Positions 51,546-59,632 of a stretch of 64,000 nt of DNA are shown piece by piece (the first letter of the stretch is position 1; each line of letters begins with the position of its first letter). This stretch comes from Chitinolyticbacter meiyuanensis. GTDB taxonomy: Bacteria; Pseudomonadota; Gammaproteobacteria; Burkholderiales; Chitinibacteraceae. The position numbers were made by a program, and so were the translations under genes. The notes under the pieces were generated by a model. It did no database searches, had not been told where the DNA came from, and saw only the letters and a list, made by a program, of their open reading frames with translations. The stretch covers positions 4,221,925-4,285,924 of the forward strand of contig NZ_CP041335.1 of assembly GCF_008033135.1 (NCBI RefSeq), in the 5' to 3' direction.

Positions 51546-52838
51546 TTACTCCGGCTTGAAGCGCAGCTTCCATTCACCATCGACGACATGCCACAAATGG
51601 GGTGAACGGAATTTATCACACGTCGCCAGAAACTCCTCTCGGCTCATGCCAATATAATCCAAAAATTCCTTTTCATAGCGCTCAGGATATTCGCCTTCAA
51701 ACCGGTTCATCAGAGCAACCCCTTCTTCCCTGGTAATGTGGTGATTGCGAATTTCCTGCGCTGAATCCATCATGGCGCGTCCCACACCAAATTTAATCCA
51801 ACGCGTAAAATAGAAGAACCCATCAACTTTATCGTCCAGACTATTGTATTTTGAATACGTGCCTTCCGTACGAACGGGATTTGCTTCAAAACCGGTATGC
51901 TCGACAGCATAATAATAGGCTTCTTGCGGAACCCATTTTTTATAATAACCCAGATATTTAAAATCAATACCCTTCTTATGCAACACCTCTGGATCCATTG
52001 GAAGATAGCTCATCAGATCAACCAATGGAACGCCTTCATCGAGGTACTCGCCAATTGCTTTTCCACCAAGGAAAACGTCTCGCACATCTTTCCCGGCCAA
52101 GTAGTCCAAGGAAAACCCTTCACTCTCCACCTTTGCATCTTTTCCGGCGTAAGAAGATGTTTTGTGGGATATCTTTTCGCCATACTCACCCGGCATTTCA
52201 CCATAGAAAATCAATGGGATATTAAAGCGCGCAGCCATTTTCGCAACAAATGTTTTCTGTCCGAGAATGAACGGTTGAAATGGATGCAACAAGTTGATCG
52301 TTGCGTTGCGCGTCAACAACCGGTGGATCTTGCCATTAGGCGTATATAGATAATTATCAAAACCGCCAACGTGGAGCCAATTCTGGAAATTTTTCCACCC
52401 AATATCGGTATACAGATGAGGAGACCACGTTACCGTCAACGGGTTCATATTGTACTTATACTTCAAGAGGTGTGACTGCATGGCGCTATCCTTACCGCCA
52501 CTACCCCCCACGATACAATCATAACTACCATCATTCTTGCGATATTGATCGCACAGCTCAATCAACTCGCGTTCACGCTCTTCCCAGTCGATCTCTCCGG
52601 TCTCTTTGAGCTCATTAAAATTACATGCGTGACAGACTCCATTTCCGTCGAAAGACATAGTCGTCTTTCTGGAGTCTTTGTTATGTGCATATTCATTGCT
52701 AGACATGGGCTGCTGGTTTGACATATTGCATTTTTTGCAAAAACGAACATCCCGTGGCAAGCCATACAGTACCTCCAACCCTTCTTGAGGCTTGTTGTAA
52801 CGGGAAATATCAACAGAAGCGCTAGGACCGATTTTCAT
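51546..52838 (-). CDS. N-acetyl sugar amidotransferase, set 2 (PtmG/LegA/WbpG-like)
   Basis: PP-loop enzyme of 430 residues, longer than set 1 by about 50. Marks: Cys pairs Cys34/Cys37 and Cys69/Cys72, the PP-loop CIVGGSGGKDSAMQSHLLKY, TVTWSPHLYTDIGWKNFQNW, LGQKTFVAKMAARF and FYGEMPGEYGE. It resembles the longer type linked to nonulosonic acid clusters in Campylobacter more than WbuX. GGAG lies eight bases before the ATG. A 167-base gap with no gene separates it from the HisF partner. Its substrate is unknown: a nonulosonate or a diNAc-uronic acid are the candidates. Confidence 0.85.
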   Translation of the reverse strand: MKIGPSASVDISRYNKPQEGLEVLYGLPRDVRFCKKCNMSNQQPMSSNEYAHNKDSRKTTMSFDGNGVCHACNFNELKETGEIDWEERERELIELCDQYRKNDGSYDCIVGGSGGKDSAMQSHLLKYKYNMNPLTVTWSPHLYTDIGWKNFQNWLHVGGFDNYLYTPNGKIHRLLTRNATINLLHPFQPFILGQKTFVAKMAARFNIPLIFYGEMPGEYGEKISHKTSSYAGKDAKVESEGFSLDYLAGKDVRDVFLGGKAIGEYLDEGVPLVDLMSYLPMDPEVLHKKGIDFKYLGYYKKWVPQEAYYYAVEHTGFEANPVRTEGTYSKYNSLDDKVDGFFYFTRWIKFGVGRAMMDSAQEIRNHHITREEGVALMNRFEGEYPERYEKEFLDYIGMSREEFLATCDKFRSPHLWHVVDGEWKLRFKPE

Positions 52839-52862
52839 ATGTATTACTCCAATTATACTGTA

Positions 52863-53927
52863 TCAATGCTTTTGTCGACGTGCAGTTGCCAGATCATCGG
52901 GCCGTCCTACATCTAGCCAAGGTTCGTGCATGGGGTAAACGATCGTTTTTTCATCCGCAGCCTTCATATTGCTAAACAGCGTAGGCATATCGCAATGCTC
53001 CCCAGGCACTATATATTCGAGCGCAACGGGGCTTAGTACATAAATTCCTGCGTTGATATGGCTGCGATATACAGGCTTTTCCTCAAATCCAACCAACTCC
53101 ACACCATTAGTCTTTACGACTCCGAACGGGTTTTGGATTTCATATTGACGAACCGCCATTGAGCCAGCAGCTTGATGGCGAAGATGAAACTCGACCATTT
53201 CTCCGTAATTTACATCGGAGAGCACGTCGCCATTTGACACCAAAAAAGGCTCGTCGGGCTTTTGCGGGAGAAGACCAAGCGCTCCAGCGGTACCCAGTGG
53301 GGACTGCTCGCGAAGATATTCAATCTCGATGCCCCAAGCAGCGCCGTCCCCGAAATACTCTTCCACCATGTGCGCCAAATAGTGAACCGCGATTATAAAT
53401 CTCCGAAAACCGTTTACCTTCGCCCGCATGAGAATATGTTCGAGCATTGGCTTTCCACCGACCTCTAGCATCGGTTTGGGGCAGTTCTCAGTATGAGGCC
53501 GCAGGCGGGTCCCCTTCCCTCCAGCCATGACTACCATTAAATTGGATCGCCCTGCGGGCGTCAGGATTTCATCCCAAATATGTAGCCCAACGACATGATG
53601 ATTGGCATCAACAACCGGCAATTGATGGATTCGATTGATCTGCATCAACTGCAGCACCAGTTCCCGACCCATCTCCAAAGGCGCAACCAAGGGTTGCTTG
53701 TGGAAAATACTATCGACAGCACTAGTCAGGCCCATTCCCCGCAGCATCGCTCTACGAATATCACCGTCAGTCAACGTGCCGATAAGCCGTAGATCAGTGT
53801 CGATCACAAGCACTATTTGCAACCCTGACTGATCCAAGCAACGAATTGCGTCTTCGATGGTAGACCCCAAGCCGAGCAGCGTCCGGCGCCAATCCGGCAG
53901 ACCATCCATTGCATCGATCATATCCAC
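52863..53927 (-). CDS. CBS-domain sugar-1-phosphate nucleotidyltransferase (PtmE-like)
   Basis: Two CBS repeats at the N-terminus (GSTIEDAIRCLDQSGLQIVL; INRIHQLPVVDANHHVVGL) are fused to a nucleotidyltransferase (LMVVMAGGKGTRLRPHTENC, PKPMLEVGGKPMLEHILMRA, FLVSNGDVLSDVNYGEMVEF). The architecture matches PtmE, which makes GDP-glucosamine for legionaminic acid in Campylobacter; related proteins are labelled mannose-1-phosphate guanylyltransferase. It starts with GTG, well spaced from GGAG; an ATG two codons on is possible. It lies directly upstream of the set 2 amidotransferase. Confidence 0.83.
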   Translation of the reverse strand: MDMIDAMDGLPDWRRTLLGLGSTIEDAIRCLDQSGLQIVLVIDTDLRLIGTLTDGDIRRAMLRGMGLTSAVDSIFHKQPLVAPLEMGRELVLQLMQINRIHQLPVVDANHHVVGLHIWDEILTPAGRSNLMVVMAGGKGTRLRPHTENCPKPMLEVGGKPMLEHILMRAKVNGFRRFIIAVHYLAHMVEEYFGDGAAWGIEIEYLREQSPLGTAGALGLLPQKPDEPFLVSNGDVLSDVNYGEMVEFHLRHQAAGSMAVRQYEIQNPFGVVKTNGVELVGFEEKPVYRSHINAGIYVLSPVALEYIVPGEHCDMPTLFSNMKAADEKTIVYPMHEPWLDVGRPDDLATARRQKH

Positions 53928-54041
53928 TATTCACTCCACTCATCGAATCAATAAAACCACATTATCTGCACCAACAGGCCTTTGAAGAAACTCACAAAAG
54001 CAGCGTCAGACTAATTACCTGCTTGTAATTAGCGTGGACAT

Positions 54042-55319
54042 TTAGACCTCGCCATGCAAACGAAATACGCACCCCCAAGGAAGAGGATAGACGCGCCAAC
54101 TCACAACCCAAGCCAACAAAAAAAGACTTGCCTGACCAATAAGGTATCCTATCGCTACACCTTCCAATCCCCATCGCGTGCAAAAAAAATACATGGCAAG
54201 CAAACTCAATCCACCGGAGCATAAAGTGATGGTCGCGAGTTTGCCATTTTGGCTGCTAAAGAAATATAAATTGGCAATGGCATAGTACATGCCCAGAGCA
54301 CTACCGGCAGCACAAAAATAAGGCAACACGACTCTAGCCTTTTCAAAGCCTGAACCTACCACATCTGTAAATATTATATTCAAAAAAAACCAAAATAATA
54401 TCGCTGCGGCCGGAAAGAAAACAAACGCGCCGTATATACCCTTTACAACTTGCTGTTTGGACATAACGCTATCTTCAGCCAATTTTCTATACAACCAGGG
54501 CCCATAGGCTTTCACAAATGCATCAGCAAGCAGCCCGAAAGCCGCCCCGAATTGAAGCCCTAACGCATAATATGCAACATCACTTGGACCGAGCTGATGG
54601 GCAATAAAAATTTGCCCTGCAGATGCGATCGCGATCGCGCCCAATGCATGTGGCAATAAAGGGACCCCAAATGACAAGCAATCCCGAACCAACTCACCAT
54701 ACCGACTCCATTTAACTGACAAATATCCAGACCGAGTCAATATCGCCAACGTGATGCCAGCAGCCCCCAGGTATCCCAGAAAATGGCCCCACGCACGAGC
54801 AGTCCAACTGCCATTCAGAAGTTGTAAAAATGCAAGGGTGGCCAAGGCCACCGCCAATGATGCACCAACCTGAACAACAGCATAAATCCTTGCCTGTTCT
54901 TGTGCCTGAAGAAGCGCAAGCCCCACAAATACAAATGATTGAACGAACGCCGCAGCCACAGCCAAACGGATCCAGCCTTGGCTTAAAACGCCGGGCACCA
55001 AATACCGTCCTAATACTTCATTCAAAAATAGAATACCTACCGCCAGACCAACATTTACAACGAGAACAATCCCTATCAATCGAGCCAAATCTGCTTTGGA
55101 TTGAGTAAAGTAACGGACAGAAATCAGCCCGTGCAAGCTGAGCCCCACCATTGGCACCAGTATCGAAACTGCAACCAAGTAAAGTGCAGCAAGTCCATAA
55201 TTCGCAGGCCCCATTGCTCTGGTTACAATCGGGATAAGCCCGAACTGCACCACCGCATTCAGCAAATTGGCAAACAGGTAAATAGCTGCATTGCCAACCG
55301 ACCTCCTTGTCGAATTCAT
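54042..55319 (-). CDS. wzx: Wzx-type oligosaccharide flippase (second copy)
   Basis: A MOP-superfamily membrane protein with 12-14 hydrophobic segments: NAAIYLFANLLNAVVQFGLI, PIVTRAMGPANYGLAALYLV, FGVPLLPHALGAIAIASAGQ and VKAYGPWLYRKLAE. It is clearly related to the flippase at 23093 (FGVPLLPHALG and KAY.PWL are shared), but diverged and AT-richer. It would flip the O-unit made by this locus. ATG at 55319 is chosen over a TTG at 55331 that overlaps the wbpE stop. Confidence 0.9.
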   Translation of the reverse strand: MNSTRRSVGNAAIYLFANLLNAVVQFGLIPIVTRAMGPANYGLAALYLVAVSILVPMVGLSLHGLISVRYFTQSKADLARLIGIVLVVNVGLAVGILFLNEVLGRYLVPGVLSQGWIRLAVAAAFVQSFVFVGLALLQAQEQARIYAVVQVGASLAVALATLAFLQLLNGSWTARAWGHFLGYLGAAGITLAILTRSGYLSVKWSRYGELVRDCLSFGVPLLPHALGAIAIASAGQIFIAHQLGPSDVAYYALGLQFGAAFGLLADAFVKAYGPWLYRKLAEDSVMSKQQVVKGIYGAFVFFPAAAILFWFFLNIIFTDVVGSGFEKARVVLPYFCAAGSALGMYYAIANLYFFSSQNGKLATITLCSGGLSLLAMYFFCTRWGLEGVAIGYLIGQASLFLLAWVVSWRVYPLPWGCVFRLHGEV

Positions 55320-55327
55320 AACGCTAC

Positions 55328-56446
55328 TCAAGTAGCAGCGGGTATTGACCGAGCAGCCTTCGCTAACTCCAAGACCACGCGAGTCATATCGTCCTGAGTA
55401 AGATCAGGACTCATTGGAAGGCTCATCACCTTCCCTGCTATGGTTTCAGCAATAGGAAAACTCGCCTGCGCCGGATCAAAATAGGCTGGTTGCTGATGCA
55501 TCGGTCTTGGATAGTGGATTGCCGTCGGTATACCAGCAGTCTTAAGAGCCGATTGGATATGCTCACGCTGCGCTACCATCACCGTGTACTGCGCCCAAAT
55601 GCATTCGCGATCATCGCGAACGGTTAATAGGCCTACGGTATTGGCACAATGCGCTTCAATCAAGCTCGCGTACATGTCGCCGAGTTGCTTGCGCCGTTCG
55701 ATTTCCCAACCAAAACGTTCAAGCTTTCCAAGTACAACAGCACATTGAAGCGTGTCCATTCTGCCGCCAACGCCGACTCGGGTATGGAAGTAACGTTTAC
55801 TCTGCCCGTGCACACGTATTTCCCGACATGCCTGCGCTAAAGCATCGTCATTGGTAAACAGCGCCCCTCCGTCTCCGTAGCACCCTAACGGCTTACTCGG
55901 GAAAAAGCTGGTGCACCCAACGGTTGACAAATTACAGCTTGCTTTACCTTTGTACGTTGCGCCAAAGCTTTGGGCAGCATCTTCAATAACCGGAATATCA
56001 CCGTGTTTTTTGGCAACAGCATTGATTTCATCCATGTCAGCTACTTGCCCATATAAACTGACAGGAATGATGGCTTTAGTTCGGGGACTGATCGCAGCTT
56101 CAATATGCTTGACATCGATATTGCAGGTATCATGTTCGATATCAACAAATATCGGACGAGCACCTAACAATGCGATAACTTCAATTGTAGCAGCGAAGGT
56201 AAAGGGTGTAGTAATTACTTCGTCACCAGGCTTGACATCAAGCGCCATCAATGCAATCAATAATGCCTCGGTTCCACTTGCAACCGTTACGCAATGCTTA
56301 GCGCCCGTAAGAGTTGCGAGAGCCACTTCCAGCTCCTGCACTTCCGGACCCATAATGTATTGGCCGTGGTTCAGCACCCGATGAATTCTGTCGTCGATTT
56401 GCTGCTTGAGCGCATGATATTGCGACTTAAGATCTATAAAATCCAT
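55328..56446 (-). CDS. wbpE: UDP-3-keto-GlcNAcA aminotransferase (WbpE-like)
   Basis: DegT/DnrJ family PLP enzyme that aminates C3 of the oxidised UDP-GlcNAcA. Marks: MDFIDLKSQYHALKQQIDDR, VASGTEALLIALMALDV, GDEVITTPFTFAATIEVIAL, VIEDAAQSFGATYKGK and the PLP-binding Lys185 in FFPSKPLGCYGDGG. With wbpA, wbpB and wbpD upstream, this is the diNAc-uronic acid set known from Pseudomonas O5. Length 372 is slightly longer than usual. Confidence 0.92.
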   Translation of the reverse strand: MDFIDLKSQYHALKQQIDDRIHRVLNHGQYIMGPEVQELEVALATLTGAKHCVTVASGTEALLIALMALDVKPGDEVITTPFTFAATIEVIALLGARPIFVDIEHDTCNIDVKHIEAAISPRTKAIIPVSLYGQVADMDEINAVAKKHGDIPVIEDAAQSFGATYKGKASCNLSTVGCTSFFPSKPLGCYGDGGALFTNDDALAQACREIRVHGQSKRYFHTRVGVGGRMDTLQCAVVLGKLERFGWEIERRKQLGDMYASLIEAHCANTVGLLTVRDDRECIWAQYTVMVAQREHIQSALKTAGIPTAIHYPRPMHQQPAYFDPAQASFPIAETIAGKVMSLPMSPDLTQDDMTRVVLELAKAARSIPAAT

Positions 56447-56459
56447 TAAATTAAAATCC

Positions 56460-57065
56460 TTACATCGCCGAGGGCATCCACCCCATTAATCCGCTGCGAA
56501 GCGCATATACGTCGCCAGTATGTGGGCATGTATAGTCACCATCGCCCTCCAGAGGCAGCGGAATTCGCTCACCAAAACGTCCCATCCACCCAATTTGTCG
56601 TGCCGGCACGCCGACCATGAGAGCGTATTCCGGCACATCCGAGTTAACTACCGCGCCAGCGCCGATAAAGGCATAAGCGCCAATGGTAATTCCACATACC
56701 ACGGTGCTATTTGCACCAAGCGTGGCCCCCTGCCGAACCAAGGTACGACGATACTCGCCCCTTCTATTTACGGCGCTTCTCGGGTTATAAACATTGGTAA
56801 ATACCATGCTGGGACCGCAAAAAACGTCGTTTTCCAGTGTCACCGCGTCATAAATACTTACGTTGTTTTGCACTTTGCAGTTAGAACCAATAACGACATC
56901 GTTACCAACGAATACGTTCTGTCCAAAGGAGCAGCCATCCCCTATCTTGGCCTGGGCGCAGATATGAGTCCAATGCCAAATACGCACTCCATCACCAACG
57001 CTGGCCCCTGCATCCACTATCGCGGTTGGGTGAATCATAGTATCCGCCACAGAACCTCCAGACAT
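56460..57065 (-). CDS. wbpD: UDP-2-acetamido-3-amino-GlcA N-acetyltransferase (WbpD-like)
   Basis: Trimeric left-handed beta-helix acetyltransferase. Marks: IHPTAIVDAGASVGDGVRIW, HWTHICAQAKIGDGCSFGQN, VFVGNDVVIGSNCKVQNNVS, the catalytic-type FTNVYNPRSAVNRRGEYRRT and VRQGATLGANSTVVCG. The C-terminus has CPHTGDVYALRSG. The start is uncertain: ATG at 57065 with AAGAG upstream, or ATG at 57038 (MIHPTAIV), nearer the WbpD norm. The longer frame would overlap wbpB. Confidence 0.9.
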   Translation of the reverse strand: MSGGSVADTMIHPTAIVDAGASVGDGVRIWHWTHICAQAKIGDGCSFGQNVFVGNDVVIGSNCKVQNNVSIYDAVTLENDVFCGPSMVFTNVYNPRSAVNRRGEYRRTLVRQGATLGANSTVVCGITIGAYAFIGAGAVVNSDVPEYALMVGVPARQIGWMGRFGERIPLPLEGDGDYTCPHTGDVYALRSGLMGWMPSAM

Positions 57066-57114
57066 AATTGAACACTCTTGAATAAACAGTCGTGAACGTC
57101 GACTAAGTGCAGGT

Positions 57115-58170
57115 TTAGTATTCCAATGGCAGTGAAACCGTCTTACCGTCTCGCGCAGAGATATAGGCAGCAATCAATAGCTCTAATGACTTGAGCCCCT
57201 CGCGGCCATCTGTTTCAGGTTCCGCTTCTCCACGAAGTACTTCAACAACGTTCTTGTAGTAGAGCGGGTGTCCAAAACCATACACCGAGGTAGTTGCGTA
57301 GTTTGCCTCATTTATTTCAGAGTCGTAGTCTCTCGACTCTTCGAATTCCCACTGCTGAATATCATTGACCGCTACGCCGCCAACTCGGACGGTGCCTTTT
57401 TCCCCGAGTATCGTAATGCTCCCTTCCATGTTTCTCGGGTAGGTCAGCATTGTCACACTCATGGATCCCAAGGCACCGCTACGCCATTTGACATTGAGCA
57501 CGCCGGTATCTTCAACTTCGATATTCCGCGTCGTACTCATCAATGCTTGGACTTTTTCTACAGGACCGATTAGCCAGTCCAACAAATCAACATAGTGGCT
57601 CGCTTGATTCATGAAAGCTCCACCATCGAACTCCCACGTTCCTCTCCATTCAGCTTGATCGTAATATGCTTGAGGGCGTGACCAGAAAACATTCAAATGA
57701 ACAAGATGAATCTTGCCGAATCGCCTTTCTTCAACAGCTCGTTTCAGTAACTGCAAAGTGGAATTGTGACGGTTCTGCTTCACCACAAATAGGCGCACAC
57801 CCGCCTGGTCGCAGGCTCTGACCATACTTACGCCATCGTGCCAACGCGTCGCCATTGGCTTTTCCGTCATCACGTGAATCTTGTAACTGGCGGCCAAGAT
57901 GGCCTGCTCAGGGTGGAGCCCACTAGGCGTGCAAAGAACCACAAGGTCAATCTGCTCATGCTCGAACAATGCCTTAATATCTCGATATCCAGGCACATTA
58001 TATTTTTTTGTATGCTCTGCAAGTACTTCCGCATTCACATCACACACTGCAATCAACTGCAAATTAGATGAATGCTGCCCAATCGAGTCAAAATGGTTTT
58101 TTGAAATTCGCCCGCAACCGACAATCGCAGTTCTGATCTTTCTTTCTAAAATAGGCTGGCAATAGAGCAT
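57115..58170 (-). CDS. wbpB: UDP-GlcNAcA 3-dehydrogenase (Gfo/Idh/MocA family, WbpB-like)
   Basis: NAD-dependent oxidoreductase that oxidises C3 of UDP-GlcNAcA before amination by WbpE. Marks: RTAIVGCGRISKNHFDSIGQ, LVVLCTPSGLHPEQAILAA, the EKPMATRWHDG catalytic Lys, FVVKQNRHNSTLQLLKRAV and WRGTWEFDGGAFMNQASHYV. The position between wbpA and wbpD supports the role. Confidence 0.9.
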   Translation of the reverse strand: MLYCQPILERKIRTAIVGCGRISKNHFDSIGQHSSNLQLIAVCDVNAEVLAEHTKKYNVPGYRDIKALFEHEQIDLVVLCTPSGLHPEQAILAASYKIHVMTEKPMATRWHDGVSMVRACDQAGVRLFVVKQNRHNSTLQLLKRAVEERRFGKIHLVHLNVFWSRPQAYYDQAEWRGTWEFDGGAFMNQASHYVDLLDWLIGPVEKVQALMSTTRNIEVEDTGVLNVKWRSGALGSMSVTMLTYPRNMEGSITILGEKGTVRVGGVAVNDIQQWEFEESRDYDSEINEANYATTSVYGFGHPLYYKNVVEVLRGEAEPETDGREGLKSLELLIAAYISARDGKTVSLPLEY

Positions 58171-58196
58171 CTGGCTTCTCTAAAAAGAATTAGAAA

Positions 58197-59492
58197 TTAC
58201 AAACGGAAAACTGTAAAACCCGCTTTAGCAGCCTTATGTCGATCATATAGAGCCTTCACATCCGCGAGCACGGGCTCCTGACCGTTACACCACTGGAATA
58301 GCGCATCTGGCGTTAACTCGCGATATTCATTGTGGCCTACTGCCACGACCAGCGAGTCAACCTTATTCAACTCATCAATAGCACCTAATTGGATACCATA
58401 TTCATGCAACACTTCGGATGCGTTGGCCCAAGGGTCTGCAACAACAACCTTAACACCCCATTTTTGCAACTCAATTATCAAATCGACAACCTTGCTATTT
58501 CTGATATCGGGGCAATTTTCCTTGAAGGTAATCCCCAGTACCCCAACGGTACTACGAGCAACATCCACGCCATTTTTCAGCATCAGCTGAATGACCTTGC
58601 GCGCTACGTAACGCGCCATATTGTCATTTATCCGTCGACCTGCCAGTATTACTTGCGGGTGGTAACCAACTTCCTCTGCCTTATGAGTTAAATAATAAGG
58701 ATCTACCCCAATGCAATGCCCGCCGACCATGCCAGGCCGGAAAGGAAGGAAATTCCATTTACTCCCTGCGGCCTCCAAAACCTCTATTGTATCAATATCC
58801 AAACGAGAAAAAATTACAGATAATTCGTTCACAAGAGCGATATTGAGATCTCGCTGGGTGTTTTCGATTACCTTTGCTGCTTCTGCCACTTTGAGGCTAC
58901 TGGCGGGAAACGTACCGGCCGTAATAATCGACTGATACAAGCGGTCGACCAGTTGCGCGATCTCTGGCGTGGAGCCACTGGTGATTTTCCTAATTTTGGT
59001 CAAAGAATTGATCTTATCGCCGGGATTCACACGCTCGGGACTGTACCCGCAAAAGAAATCCTGGTTGAATTTCAACCCAGACAATTTCTCAAGGATGGGA
59101 ACACAAACCTCTTCAGTGCAGCCAGGATACACCGTAGATTCGTAAATCACTAAGGAGCCCTCTTTCAGGACTCGACCAACCATCTCGCTAGCCTTGATCA
59201 ACGGCGTCAAATCCGGGCGGTTCACGCCATCGATTGGGGTAGGAACTGTAACAATGAAAATCCTGCAATCGTTGAGGTCGGCAACATTACTACTGTATTC
59301 TAATTGCGTTGCGTATTTTAAATCGCTCTCCGTCACTTCCAGCGTGCTATCCGTGCCAGCCGCCAGCTCAGCAACTCTTGCTTCATTTATATCAAAACCT
59401 ACAACAGGTCTTATTTTACCGAATTCAACTGCGAGAGGCAGCCCTACATACCCCAGGCCCACCACGGCTATTTTTTTGTCTAAAATACTCAT
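58197..59492 (-). CDS. wbpA: UDP-N-acetylglucosamine 6-dehydrogenase (WbpA-like)
   Basis: Oxidises UDP-GlcNAc to UDP-GlcNAcA, the first step of the diNAc-uronic acid route. Marks: KIAVVGLGYVGLPLAVEFGK, FIVTVPTPID, VIYESTVYPGCTEEVCVPIL, AAKVIENTQRDLNIALVNEL and the catalytic Cys in GGHCIGVDPYYLTHKA. The C-terminal domain (GITFKENCPDIRNSKVVDLI) is complete. GGTGAG lies three bases before the ATG. The 140-base gap to wzz has no clear promoter. Confidence 0.93.
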   Translation of the reverse strand: MSILDKKIAVVGLGYVGLPLAVEFGKIRPVVGFDINEARVAELAAGTDSTLEVTESDLKYATQLEYSSNVADLNDCRIFIVTVPTPIDGVNRPDLTPLIKASEMVGRVLKEGSLVIYESTVYPGCTEEVCVPILEKLSGLKFNQDFFCGYSPERVNPGDKINSLTKIRKITSGSTPEIAQLVDRLYQSIITAGTFPASSLKVAEAAKVIENTQRDLNIALVNELSVIFSRLDIDTIEVLEAAGSKWNFLPFRPGMVGGHCIGVDPYYLTHKAEEVGYHPQVILAGRRINDNMARYVARKVIQLMLKNGVDVARSTVGVLGITFKENCPDIRNSKVVDLIIELQKWGVKVVVADPWANASEVLHEYGIQLGAIDELNKVDSLVVAVGHNEYRELTPDALFQWCNGQEPVLADVKALYDRHKAAKAGFTVFRL

Positions 59493-59632
59493 AAACTCAC
59501 CGTCAATCAAAAATCCAATAGGGATTTCGCAGCATTTTTAGCAGCTGATTTAATAGGAGCACGAAATCAGTCTTAACGCAAAAAACAAATCACTCAACGA
59601 TACACAACCCACATGCTCATACGCCCTCGTTG

